64,000 nucleotides of DNA from positions 62,001 to 126,000 of the forward strand of contig CAVSRJ010000004.1 of NCBI GenBank assembly GCA_963730375.1, read 5' to 3'. Positions 1 through 8,898 of this stretch are shown in pieces; within the stretch, counting starts at the first letter, position 1; each line of letters starts with the position of its first letter. Source of the stretch: UBA6224 sp963730375 (GTDB lineage Bacteria; Patescibacteriota; Saccharimonadia; Saccharimonadales; UBA4665). The translations under genes and the position numbers were made by a program. Below the pieces are notes generated by a model. It had not been told where the DNA came from. It saw only the letters and a program-made list of their open reading frames with translations, and did no database searches.

Positions 1-300
1 CGCTGCGGCGATGAGCCCGGCAACGAACAGCGTCTGTACGAAGCTGCTGATCAGTTGTCTGTCACTGAACACACGTCCTTGGCGTAGCTGGACGCCTCCG
101 TCGAGTGTCAGAATCCAGACAGCCGCTCCGGCGATGAACCATGACAGCAGTAGCCATGGCAGTCCCGTCAGGAACGCCCGTAGGACGTTGAGCGGCTTTC
201 GGACATGCCACAGCACGGCATACAGCCACGCGCGGATCCACTGTCGTAGGTGCAGGCGGGGTACGAAGACCCGCCTCTTGACGTGTCTTCCTTGTGTCAT
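1..300 (-). CDS. Partial membrane protein, cut by window edge
   Basis: An open frame of 100 codons runs from ATG at 300 to the window edge without a stop. A strong Shine-Dalgarno GGAGG lies about 6 bases before the ATG. The visible N-terminus is very basic (residues 1-25), followed by a hydrophobic segment around residues 45-68 and the start of another at 87-100, so this is an inner-membrane protein with its N-terminus inside. Base composition is GC-rich, like the three membrane genes at 10480-12746, to which it may be related in origin. No family recognised. Confidence 0.6.
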   Translation of the reverse strand, partial: MTQGRHVKRRVFVPRLHLRQWIRAWLYAVLWHVRKPLNVLRAFLTGLPWLLLSWFIAGAAVWILTLDGGVQLRQGRVFSDRQLISSFVQTLFVAGLIAAA

Positions 301-505
301 TCGTACCCTCCTCGGTGTTTGTGGCGGATTTCGACCACACAATGCGTACAAACTTGCGCGCACTGTGTGACCGGAATCCCTCTGCCCCAGCTTGTCAATG
401 TGCGCGATGGTGTATTCCACCTCATCGCTGACCTCTTTATGCCCGAAAAATCCAGCTTAGGCAATAGTATTTCCGACACACACACGTGTCAGTCCAGCCC
501 CAACC

Positions 506-514
506 TGCTACAAT
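506..514 (+). promoter_or_regulatory. Extended -10 promoter of pyrH, near-leaderless
   Basis: TG-C-TACAAT (TG at 506-507, hexamer 509-514) ends 8 bases before the pyrH ATG at 523, so transcription should begin at or within 2-3 bases of the start codon. No Shine-Dalgarno is present. Confidence 0.6.
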
Positions 515-522
515 ATGGGGCA

Positions 523-1233
523 ATGTATAAGCGCGTGCTACTGAAGCTATCGGGTGAGCAACTGGCAGGTAAATATGAATTTGGTGTTGACCCCGAGATA
601 GCCGCGTACCTGGCCACAGAGGTCAAAAAAATGGTAGATGCAGGTTGTCAGGTCGCCATGATAGTCGGTGGTGGCAACATGGTCCGCGGTGCCAAGCTGG
701 CCGGCCATGGTATCCGCCGCGTGACCGCTGACCAGATGGGTATGCTGAGCGGCCTCATTAACTCCATGGCCATGACCGATATTTTTGAGTCCAGTGGCCT
801 ACCGACGCGCTGCCTCAGTAATATCTTTGCTGAACAGGTGTCCGAATCGTACTCGTATCGTCTGGCAGAAAAACACCTACAGAACGGCCGCGTAGTTATC
901 ATCGCGGGTGGTACTGCACGGCCATATGTCACGCACGACACAGCTGCCGTTAGCTTCGGCCTGGAACTGGACTGCGAGGTTGTCATGAAAGCGACCAAAG
1001 TCGACGGTGTCTACGATAAAGATCCGGCACAGTTCGACGATGCTACTAAACTCAACACCATGTCCTTCCAGCAGGCCGTCGAAAGTCAGGCCATCAAAGT
1101 GATGGACAAGGCCGCCCTTGGGCTCGCCATGGAGCATAAAGTGCCGCTTGTCGTCTTTAATCCGATGGAACCAGACAACATGCTCAAACTCGTCAAGGGC
1201 GAAGCCGTCGGCACCCGCATCGACGACATTTAA
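523..1233 (+). CDS. pyrH: UMP kinase (uridylate kinase)
   Basis: Phosphorylates UMP to UDP with ATP in the cytoplasm, the entry step to UTP and CTP. The 236-residue product has the amino-acid-kinase fold signatures: KRVLLKLSGE at the N-terminus, the glycine-rich GGGNMVRG loop near residue 50, and the TDTAA-like segment THDTAA with KATKVDGVYDKDP near 160-170 that binds the acceptor nucleotide. Length is normal for bacterial PyrH. The start is set by family alignment and by the promoter immediately upstream; reading further upstream gives no conserved sequence. Monocistronic, convergent with the wall-hydrolase operon. Confident. Confidence 0.97.
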   Translation: MYKRVLLKLSGEQLAGKYEFGVDPEIAAYLATEVKKMVDAGCQVAMIVGGGNMVRGAKLAGHGIRRVTADQMGMLSGLINSMAMTDIFESSGLPTRCLSNIFAEQVSESYSYRLAEKHLQNGRVVIIAGGTARPYVTHDTAAVSFGLELDCEVVMKATKVDGVYDKDPAQFDDATKLNTMSFQQAVESQAIKVMDKAALGLAMEHKVPLVVFNPMEPDNMLKLVKGEAVGTRIDDI

Positions 1234-1274
1234 CTTTTCGTAGATTAACTCAGTTAGATCGTCACAGTTTGCGA

Positions 1275-4200
1275 CTATTTGCCTGGACCGATGCCATACC
1301 AGTTCCAGTGCCATGGTTCCTGGGCTGCATTTGGATTGCCGGGATCGTGCTCGTAGGAGTGGAACCAGCCATACTTGTATGCGTTTTTTACGAGCCACTC
1401 ATACTTGGATGAGCCGTAGGATATGTTGTCGAGGTCTACGGCTAGGCCCCAGCCATGATTTGATGTACCCGGTATCGCAACCTGTGCAGATGATGACCCA
1501 GGATTACTGGCCTTTATTTCTTGTTGAATCTGTAAACTTCGATATGCTGCGCCACTTCCGCCCAAAATTGATAGTCTGTCGCCAGTATCTTTGTGGTATT
1601 CCTCGTTCATGGCAATAAATGCTTTTGCAGCGCCGATATACATTGGGTGTCTGTTAGTACCATCTACATCTTTCAGTATTTTGCCACTCAGTCGGCCGTT
1701 CAGATAGCCGGCTTTTTGGAGCCTGCCCTGTTCGGGAGATGAGTAATATTCCTTCAGCTGCGATTTCTCGTGCTTTTTGTGGTCGAGTACATCATTTACC
1801 TTCTTTAAGGACTCGAAATTTAAGCCGTCCCATAGCTCAGGATAATTTGCTTTAGCCTCAAGCATTTTTCGTCTTACTTCCGCTTCGGCTCGTGCTTTTG
1901 CAGCTGCCCGTCTCTTGGCGTCTGCTATGACATGGTCTTTTTCTTTATCGTACGCTTTACTGAACTGCGTTGCATAGTTGCGACGATCGTGGTCGTTTTG
2001 ACCACCTGGGCTGCTATCCGCTGCGCGTTCGTACAGACTCAGTACCAATGTAGCGGCTTCTTCCGGTGAGTTTGCTTGCTTAATTCTATCCCACGCTGCA
2101 CGTTCGCTACCCTCGAGCTCATGCATAATGAAATCAAATTGTACGTCAGCATCCTTCCAGGATTTACCCTTGTCATGTGCGAACTTGTAAAGGTTGTCTA
2201 GGCGGCCGCCCTCCCATTGAATACATCCTTTGGCTGGACCCAGGTATTGTTCTGTAGAACAGTCCATGAGGGGCTTGCCGGTCTCATCTCGAATATCTGC
2301 AATGAATCCGAACGCTATATCTCGCTTCATGCCGCGACTGATTAATTTTTCTGCATATGTTGCAGCCTTTGCGATAGATTTGTCGCTGCTTTTTTGCATA
2401 CGGTCAAGCGCCCTGGATTCGATTGTACTGGTAGAAAGTTTCTCGCTTTTATATGCGGCGGCTGCTTTGCGTGCTTCTGCTTCTTGGCGGGCCTTTTCGG
2501 CTGCTGCTTTTTGGCGGGCTTTCTCGGCGGCATCCTCCACGGCCATTTGTATGCGGTCTATGTCTTCTTGTGGCGCAACACTCAGCTCGGCTATAGCGAG
2601 CTGCATGGCTATCCGAGGCAAATCCTTCTTGTCGATGTCTTTGGCGCCACCATTTTGTGGCTCTGACAGTTCCTGTTCGAGCTCTTTTGCGCGCCAGGCG
2701 ATGATACTCTGGTTCATGCCGCTGCCTGGTGCCTGAATGGCCTGCTTCTGATCATCACTTAGGTTTTTAAAGTATGAGCTGTCTTTGAGGAGTGCTTGCA
2801 ACTGCAAAATTGCGGTGGAAGCTGTCGTATTCTCGACGAGCCCCGAAGTGCGACCGTTAGTGGTATTGTCAACTATCTCGGTCACTTTTGGCTCAAGGTA
2901 CTCCGATAGCAACAGGCTTTTTTCGAATAACGGCTTCGTCGTTTCTGGTGCAGCCTTGTCGGATTCGGAGGCTGCTGTCGGAGCCGGTGTATCAACATTT
3001 GCTCCCAGACCAAGTGTGGCAACTTCTGCCTGAACTCGTTCTTCGGGCGTGACTACACCATCCTTGGCTGCATCAGCGAGTACACTGTGTTCTTTTTGCG
3101 GTTCGACTGGTGCCGGTACTGGTACAGTAGGCTTAACTTCTTGTGGTGCCACCGTAGCCTGAACGGTTTCTTGCACTGGGGTTACTAGCGTGTGGGCTGC
3201 TTTTGTCTCGGTTTGAACTACTTGAATCTTGGGTGCTGCAGCCGCGCTAACTATCGAAGGTGTAGCGGGTACTGTAGGTGCCGTCTGTAGCCGGGTTGCG
3301 GCAGCAGCGCGCTGGGTAACGTTAATAATCAGGCCGGGTCTGCTACCTGGAAGGCTGGAGGGAGACGTAGCGGTAGCCTCCGCTGGGGCGAAGTGTAATG
3401 ACGTTCCGACGCTTGCGGAAACATTTGGTGTAGCCGGCGTGGCCGCAGCGGCATGCGGGGCGAAAACCATCCCAGCGCCGACACCAAATACTGATACTGC
3501 CGTAGCTCGTCGGCCTATGCGACCCAAGTTACTACTGTCGTTCGCATGTTCCATGGCGGGTTTGCCGTCACGATCCCATGGTAGTGCGTAATCTTCGTAC
3601 GCCATACGACCAAGCGCAATGACGTCTTCCAGCGTCAATTTAGGGTGCTTACCCTCGCTTACTTCCTTGGCAAGTTTGTCGAGATTTTTAGCGAGCTCAC
3701 GCTGCACAGGAATAACCCGAGAGGTTTGACGTGGATCAGGTATGGTACGCAACTTGCGTGAGTCGGGGTGGATCGTCGGGGTTTCTGTGCACAGGTTGGC
3801 GTACACGATTGCAACTCGCTCAGTAACTGCCGGGTTTGCAATAGGGGATTGTTGGCGAGCTACAAGCGTATCAAACCACCTGCTCTGTACTCTTGACATC
3901 AAACGGTCACTGACAGGTAGCATGCGGGCTTGTTGTACCAGTTCACGAGTGATTGGTTGTGTAGAGACATCATGGTGAATTGTGGCGAGTATGCCTTCGG
4001 CTAGGGTTTTTTCTTCCATATCCTTTGCCCAGGCTCGTCCCGCGCCTGGTTTGTTTTTTTCGTGTCTGTCTATTTGTCCAGCAAGCTTTTGGATGTGCGG
4101 AGTATATGGTTCGACTACTTTGTGATATGCACGGATAACGTTTGGATTGATGACAAATTCCTGGTACGCCTCATCTGGCATGGCGAGCTGCTCAAACCCT

Positions 4201-4316
4201 ACGCTGCGCCCGAAAAAGTCTGCCGTTTTATCAGAAATATCTCCCACGAGCCGTTCTGCTACATCCGGGACGAATGCGTATCGCTCTGGACCTCCATATA
4301 CCGTTCGTGTTGACAT
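1275..4316 (-). CDS. Membrane-anchored wall hydrolase, tail-lysozyme-like + VanY-like domains
   Basis: 1013 residues. A cytoplasmic N-terminal region (1-265) precedes one membrane segment (about 268-290), then a Pro/Ala/Thr-rich linker with helical stretches (290-640). Around 650-780 is a domain resembling phage tail lysozymes (KGCIQWEGGR and a following helical part), then an Ala/Lys/Glu coiled coil. The C-terminus (about 885-1013) is an M15 VanY-type D,D-carboxypeptidase: GTSNHGWGLAVDLD supplies His and Asp zinc ligands and EPWHWNW the catalytic Glu and third His. Last gene of the operon; its ATG shares one base with the stop of the preceding gene. Role in remodelling its own or a host cell wall is inferred. 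Confidence 0.8.
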   Translation of the reverse strand: MSTRTVYGGPERYAFVPDVAERLVGDISDKTADFFGRSVGFEQLAMPDEAYQEFVINPNVIRAYHKVVEPYTPHIQKLAGQIDRHEKNKPGAGRAWAKDMEEKTLAEGILATIHHDVSTQPITRELVQQARMLPVSDRLMSRVQSRWFDTLVARQQSPIANPAVTERVAIVYANLCTETPTIHPDSRKLRTIPDPRQTSRVIPVQRELAKNLDKLAKEVSEGKHPKLTLEDVIALGRMAYEDYALPWDRDGKPAMEHANDSSNLGRIGRRATAVSVFGVGAGMVFAPHAAAATPATPNVSASVGTSLHFAPAEATATSPSSLPGSRPGLIINVTQRAAAATRLQTAPTVPATPSIVSAAAAPKIQVVQTETKAAHTLVTPVQETVQATVAPQEVKPTVPVPAPVEPQKEHSVLADAAKDGVVTPEERVQAEVATLGLGANVDTPAPTAASESDKAAPETTKPLFEKSLLLSEYLEPKVTEIVDNTTNGRTSGLVENTTASTAILQLQALLKDSSYFKNLSDDQKQAIQAPGSGMNQSIIAWRAKELEQELSEPQNGGAKDIDKKDLPRIAMQLAIAELSVAPQEDIDRIQMAVEDAAEKARQKAAAEKARQEAEARKAAAAYKSEKLSTSTIESRALDRMQKSSDKSIAKAATYAEKLISRGMKRDIAFGFIADIRDETGKPLMDCSTEQYLGPAKGCIQWEGGRLDNLYKFAHDKGKSWKDADVQFDFIMHELEGSERAAWDRIKQANSPEEAATLVLSLYERAADSSPGGQNDHDRRNYATQFSKAYDKEKDHVIADAKRRAAAKARAEAEVRRKMLEAKANYPELWDGLNFESLKKVNDVLDHKKHEKSQLKEYYSSPEQGRLQKAGYLNGRLSGKILKDVDGTNRHPMYIGAAKAFIAMNEEYHKDTGDRLSILGGSGAAYRSLQIQQEIKASNPGSSSAQVAIPGTSNHGWGLAVDLDNISYGSSKYEWLVKNAYKYGWFHSYEHDPGNPNAAQEPWHWNWYGIGPGK

Positions 4317-6472
4317 TACTGCACCCCTCCTTGTAGTTGATTAATTATCTTTGGCTTCGCTGGTAATATTCTGCCTAGCAGTCTTCGCAGAGCCGACTGC
4401 GGGGTTGATCCTAGTGGTACTGGCTGACGAAACTCTGCGGGCGTAGTCGGCTGCGCAGGTGCCTCAATCTCTTTAGTCCAATCCTGCAAGAAGGCAGTCC
4501 ATAGGTGGTGGTTATTGAGCCATCGTTCGGCGAGTCGGCGCTTGAGGTCGGCGTCTACCTTTGCTGAATCGGTTTCGGCTCGGGTATGGGTGCTGTACTC
4601 GTCAAAAAACTGACGAGCTTCGTGTATTTCAAGTGATACATCAGCCAACTCGTCTCGTAATTCGTCGCGAATCGCCAGGCTGAGAACCATGGTTTTGCCC
4701 AGTTGGGCAAGCGTAGTCTTTGTCGTTTGTTCATCGTCTTCGAGCAGCGCCATGTCATGGGAGCGAGCCCGAAATCCGAGTGCGTGTAAGTCTTTACTGT
4801 CGAGCTGCTGGGGGATTGGGTCAAAATATGAACTGTCGCCCAATATACGGCCGACGTCGTCCCAGCTCTGTTCGTCGGCGGGCGGCGTTTTGGCTAGTTC
4901 GATGGCTTGACGTTGTCGTTGCTCGGCGAGTGCAACCTTTGCTTGTGACGACATATTGGCAATGGCGGCTCGTAGCACCTGTAATCGCTCGTCTACGTCG
5001 GCTCGCTGATTGCGAATGTCCTCGTGCGTGTCGCCGACGAGTGCGGCCTGCTGATTGAGCTCAATAAATTCTGGTACCAACCTAGCCATCTGCCGCTCAA
5101 ATATTCTGCCGATGCTTTCCAAGCGCGCAACTTCCTGACACACTGTGTCGTACTCGGATACGGCGCTTGCGAGATTTTGCTTGGCTATCTCAGCCCCGTC
5201 TCGGAATTCATCTCGTTCAATAGTTCGACCTTCTCTCAAAGCTTCGTATTGAGCGGTGTAGTCGTCCTCAAGACCAGAGTATTCAAACGGATACTTGCCA
5301 TAAGTTTGCATCTTGTGCTGTCGAGTCTCTCTGATTGCTGCTATGGACGATGTGAATGCCTGCATCAATTCTGGGTCTTGTTCGCTGAGGCCAGGTATGT
5401 AGGTGTAGACAGGTCCTTTAACGGAGTACATACGGTCTTCTCTTTCAGCTATCTTTTCTTTTGACAGAATATTGACCGAATCAAGCTCGGCAAATTGCAA
5501 TGCGGCAAGGGCTTTTGTGTGTTCCTGTACTTCCCTGACCGCCTGTTCGGGCGCTTCGTCCTGTTGTCGGAGGGATACTAGATCGGAATGCACAAAGCTG
5601 GCGGTGCGCCGAAGGGTTGTAACCATTTCTAAATATCGCGGTACAAGCTGATCCTTGAACAGATCCAGCCGCAACTCACGATCGTTTTGGAAGCCTCGGT
5701 GCATCGCAATCACCCTATCCTTCTCGGCAATTTTGGCTGCGAGCTGTGCTGCTCGCTGTGAAAGTTCACCATGTGTTGCGGTGAGCCGTTCATAGCTGGC
5801 GTGTAATGCGGCAAGCTGAAGCTCGGCCTCAGTTTCTGGTTCAGATGGAGCTTGCTCGGGATATTGTGAATGAGTCTGATTTTCCTCAGTACCGTCATCA
5901 GCTGCTTCATCCATGTCTGTACTAGGAAACTCAGCGCCACGTGGCGTCGGACCGCGCTCTTCATCGATGCTGCGTTGCAGCGAAAAGATCTGTCGTTGGC
6001 ATGCGTTTGCTTTTGCCTCGACGCTGGCTCGGTCTATCTCAACTGGCTCGAGTCGTGCTTGCAGCTCGTTGCGTATATCGACCATAAGTTCAATATCATC
6101 AGCTACTCTGCCATAGTCTCGACGTACCTCGATTGCGGCCGCAACATTTCGATCAAAATGTATCAATAACGAGTGAGTCACTTCATCGAGCCCTCTGGCA
6201 AGGTTGTAGCGAGGTCCAAAACTCGCGACAACCTGGTCGTGGCGATTTTTTAGCTTGTTGAGCTCCAGGTTGTAGCGATCTAGCAGGTTGTCGGCGAACG
6301 CAGTAGCAGCTTTGAGCGTGTGCTCTGATGCATCCCGGAGGGTAGCCGGGTCTACCTCACTGATTGCACCCGACTCTGGCTGAACCCCAGTCTCGTATGG
6401 AGCAGTCGGTAGCGCTTTTGATGGTTCGGGGGCTAGTACGTCTACAGCGAGTTCCCGGTTGAGGAGTGTCAT
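4316..6472 (-). CDS. Large soluble coiled-coil protein, unrecognised
   Basis: 718 residues with no signal peptide or membrane segment. Long heptad-like Glu/Lys/Arg/Ala/Leu stretches occupy roughly 45-340 and 370-660, interrupted by an acidic low-complexity segment near 190-225. The C-terminal 25 residues are basic and hydrophobic (LRRLLGRILPAKPK), a possible membrane- or partner-binding tail. It starts within the last four bases of the upstream gene (ATGA) and ends on the base that begins the hydrolase gene, so the three are translationally coupled. It may be the cytoplasmic scaffold of the complex; function unknown. Confidence 0.8.
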   Translation of the reverse strand: MTLLNRELAVDVLAPEPSKALPTAPYETGVQPESGAISEVDPATLRDASEHTLKAATAFADNLLDRYNLELNKLKNRHDQVVASFGPRYNLARGLDEVTHSLLIHFDRNVAAAIEVRRDYGRVADDIELMVDIRNELQARLEPVEIDRASVEAKANACQRQIFSLQRSIDEERGPTPRGAEFPSTDMDEAADDGTEENQTHSQYPEQAPSEPETEAELQLAALHASYERLTATHGELSQRAAQLAAKIAEKDRVIAMHRGFQNDRELRLDLFKDQLVPRYLEMVTTLRRTASFVHSDLVSLRQQDEAPEQAVREVQEHTKALAALQFAELDSVNILSKEKIAEREDRMYSVKGPVYTYIPGLSEQDPELMQAFTSSIAAIRETRQHKMQTYGKYPFEYSGLEDDYTAQYEALREGRTIERDEFRDGAEIAKQNLASAVSEYDTVCQEVARLESIGRIFERQMARLVPEFIELNQQAALVGDTHEDIRNQRADVDERLQVLRAAIANMSSQAKVALAEQRQRQAIELAKTPPADEQSWDDVGRILGDSSYFDPIPQQLDSKDLHALGFRARSHDMALLEDDEQTTKTTLAQLGKTMVLSLAIRDELRDELADVSLEIHEARQFFDEYSTHTRAETDSAKVDADLKRRLAERWLNNHHLWTAFLQDWTKEIEAPAQPTTPAEFRQPVPLGSTPQSALRRLLGRILPAKPKIINQLQGGVQ

Positions 6473-8007
6473 GACTTGCCTCCGGAATTGTCCTGATTTG
6501 CGATAGAAAATTGTACGTCCGGGTTAATAAACGCAAAATCTTGGTTGCCAACATTGTCCTCGGTGACTCTGATGACACTCGCGAAGTATTCTCCCGGCAT
6601 TGTAGGTGAGTTGTAGTGGTCGATAACTACGTTCGTACCGTCGGCGGCATTGACAGCTGCCTTTAGTTTTGCATCGACCGATGCGCACATGGCTTTTTGT
6701 ATGGCAGCACTATCCACTGGATCATTAGAGATGTATTGCAGGGTAGCTAGCTTGAGTAAATCGAGTGCAGTCTGGTTGCGACCTTTGCCGGCCGAGAAAG
6801 ATTTGTTGTCCTTGCTGTACTTCCCATCTGGCGCAAAACGTTGCAGGATTCGCCTCGATTCATACTCGTTGAATAGCCACTGCTTGTCACTGTCCTTCGT
6901 TCCCGCGGGATAGGTGGGTGGTTGTGGGCGAGCTATTTCGTAATCTTTTGTTAGTTGGGGGTTTTGTAGTGCGGGTATCTTAAGCTTGGAATCATCAACC
7001 ACTAAGTGGTACGGGCTTTTCTGTATGACAGCTTCTGACATTGTGGCACCGTCATTGAGGCAAACTCCAAAATCCATTTCCTGACCAGGTCCGCCGATTT
7101 GGGCAAGTGGAATCCGGTTTTCGTATGGTGCGGTTTTTGGATCGATTTTTTCGCCATTTTCAGCCGCAGTAAATGCGTCGGTAGTCGGCAGCGGCCAGGC
7201 ATAGACGGTCTCAGCATCATCGGTGAAAATTCCTCGAGTCTGGAGATCCTTGGGTATTCTGTATTTCGGATCTTTGTACGCTTGCTGTCTTGCCTTGGCT
7301 ACAGCCGCCTGATCGGCGCCGTCGATGACGGTGACTCGCGTTAGCATCTGCATCCTACTGATAATGTTGGCAGAAAATGCCGGATCCAGGCAATCAAGTG
7401 ACGGCCAGGTATAATGCTCGTCGGCCACTGGCTCGGCGCTGGTATCTGTAGTGCTCTTGCTACTGCTAATATCTGGCATAACATCTGCAGCCGCACCACC
7501 GCGGAATGTAAATGTAGCTGCGGTCGCCACCAGCGCCAAAGAGCCAGCAGTGCGCCACTTGTGACGCCTGGTTAACGCGAACATTTTGCGGGCGGATTCG
7601 CCGGGTAGCATGCTACCGACGCGTTGCATCAACAGACGAGTAGTACCGGGGCCTGTGTCGGCTTGCATATCTTGGTGGGGCTGTGACTGATACCCATGAC
7701 GAGTCGGCGGCTGTTGGCTAAACGCAGGGGGGGATGTAGTGCGTACACTCGATGTGTCGTCGTGGCTCGGCTCCGATTGCCCAGCCGAATCTCGGGTCTT
7801 GTTATTGACCCAAGGTGGAACTGGAATATCTTCATCATTTCCCCACAGTGGTGCATTTGCCCAGTTGTCAGCTGGCGCTGAGCGTTGGCGTGGTGTCTCC
7901 CTTGTCGGCTCGACCGGTGGTGTACTACCGTGTACTTCAGTGTAGGCTCTTAAAAAGTCTTCCTCGCTGAAGCCCTGATGTGGCCGCTCGTGTTCGCGTT
8001 CGCCCAT
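6469..8007 (-). CDS. Single-pass membrane protein with large outer domain, unrecognised
   Basis: 512 residues: a polar, Pro/Gln-rich cytoplasmic arm (1-145), one membrane segment near 150-170 preceded by RRHKWR (positive inside), then an extracytoplasmic domain of about 340 residues. That domain carries three cysteines (SLDCLD, FGVCLN, KAMCAS) that could form a disulfide. No catalytic motif recognised. Same topology as its two upstream neighbours. Gap of 3 bases to the upstream gene and 4-base overlap with the downstream one. Confidence 0.78.
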   Translation of the reverse strand: MGEREHERPHQGFSEEDFLRAYTEVHGSTPPVEPTRETPRQRSAPADNWANAPLWGNDEDIPVPPWVNNKTRDSAGQSEPSHDDTSSVRTTSPPAFSQQPPTRHGYQSQPHQDMQADTGPGTTRLLMQRVGSMLPGESARKMFALTRRHKWRTAGSLALVATAATFTFRGGAAADVMPDISSSKSTTDTSAEPVADEHYTWPSLDCLDPAFSANIISRMQMLTRVTVIDGADQAAVAKARQQAYKDPKYRIPKDLQTRGIFTDDAETVYAWPLPTTDAFTAAENGEKIDPKTAPYENRIPLAQIGGPGQEMDFGVCLNDGATMSEAVIQKSPYHLVVDDSKLKIPALQNPQLTKDYEIARPQPPTYPAGTKDSDKQWLFNEYESRRILQRFAPDGKYSKDNKSFSAGKGRNQTALDLLKLATLQYISNDPVDSAAIQKAMCASVDAKLKAAVNAADGTNVVIDHYNSPTMPGEYFASVIRVTEDNVGNQDFAFINPDVQFSIANQDNSGGKS

Positions 8008-8010
8008 GGT

Positions 8011-8898
8011 TTACTTCTCCACCACCGATCCTAGAACGGGAATGTTACTGATAATTCCATCAACATGCCAGGTGGCGGCGAGGTCTGCGGCTGGCTGCTT
8101 GCTTCCGGTGATGTCGGCAAAGTCCTGCATCGTCTTTTTGTATGCTGGCGTCAGTGCGACGCCGAGTATTGCGAGACTGGCGGCGGATTTACCGGCAAAG
8201 CGAACTAACCGTCGCTCGTGCCATTGCTTTCTCTGTCGATTGCCATCATGACCCTTGCCAGTATCCTCTCCTGCGTCAGCTGCTGCGCGAGCTTGTCCAC
8301 GTTCAAACCCGGCCAGGGGACCCAGGGGAGATGGCTCTTGTGCTGGAGCTGCGGCCGGTGCTGGTTGGGTCGGCGCCTGTGCCCATTCAGGTTCGGGAGT
8401 CGGTTCGTCGCGCTCGGCTGGTGCTTGGTGGCGCACGTCGGGTTCAGGTCTACGCTCGATGACTCTATACTCTGGTATAAAAGGCAACTCTTGCATTTCC
8501 CGCGCCGCGACTCTAGCTGCTGCACGGTCCACTAGAGGGTATGAACCTAGCACAATCTCTGGCGTTGTCCCGGTTATCTCAGCACGCCATCGAGTACCGT
8601 TTGAGCCATGGAGGTCTATTGTGGCAGATTCTAATTCTCTTCGTGGCGCGACCACGACTGCCTCAGTCTGGCCAGCCTGACTGTTGAATATATAACCCCT
8701 CTCCTCATCCCAACGGAAATTTTGCCTAATCCATGCTCTTGTTTGGGGGTTTGCGCCCCGAAGTTCCCTATCCCTTAGAATCTGTTCGGGGGTTAGGCCT
8801 TCTGATTCTTCTTGGAACGTCCCCCCATTGTCAATTGGCGGATCAAATGAATAGTTTGGATCTATATCCCATGGGTTTCTGAAGTCTCCTGATTCCAT
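8011..8898 (-). CDS. Membrane protein with long cytoplasmic region, unrecognised
   Basis: 295 residues. Acidic N-terminus, a compact domain around 50-150, a Pro/Ala/Glu/Gln-rich linker at 155-200, a basic stretch (RQRKQWHERRLVR) and one membrane segment near 233-252 followed by only about 40 outer residues. Most of the protein is therefore predicted inside the cell, unlike the genes on either side, which fits a role linking the machine to cytoplasmic partners. Its ATG shares one base with the stop of the upstream gene. Confidence 0.75.
   Translation of the reverse strand: MESGDFRNPWDIDPNYSFDPPIDNGGTFQEESEGLTPEQILRDRELRGANPQTRAWIRQNFRWDEERGYIFNSQAGQTEAVVVAPRRELESATIDLHGSNGTRWRAEITGTTPEIVLGSYPLVDRAAARVAAREMQELPFIPEYRVIERRPEPDVRHQAPAERDEPTPEPEWAQAPTQPAPAAAPAQEPSPLGPLAGFERGQARAAADAGEDTGKGHDGNRQRKQWHERRLVRFAGKSAASLAILGVALTPAYKKTMQDFADITGSKQPAADLAATWHVDGIISNIPVLGSVVEK

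Noticed and set aside
2230..3591. Several open frames on the plus strand opposite the wall hydrolase
   Set aside because: Shadows of the Ala/Pro/Lys-rich linker and coiled coil; no start signals.
6357..6578. Small open frame across the junction of two operon genes
   Set aside because: Overlaps two coupled genes whose own frames and spacing are convincing.
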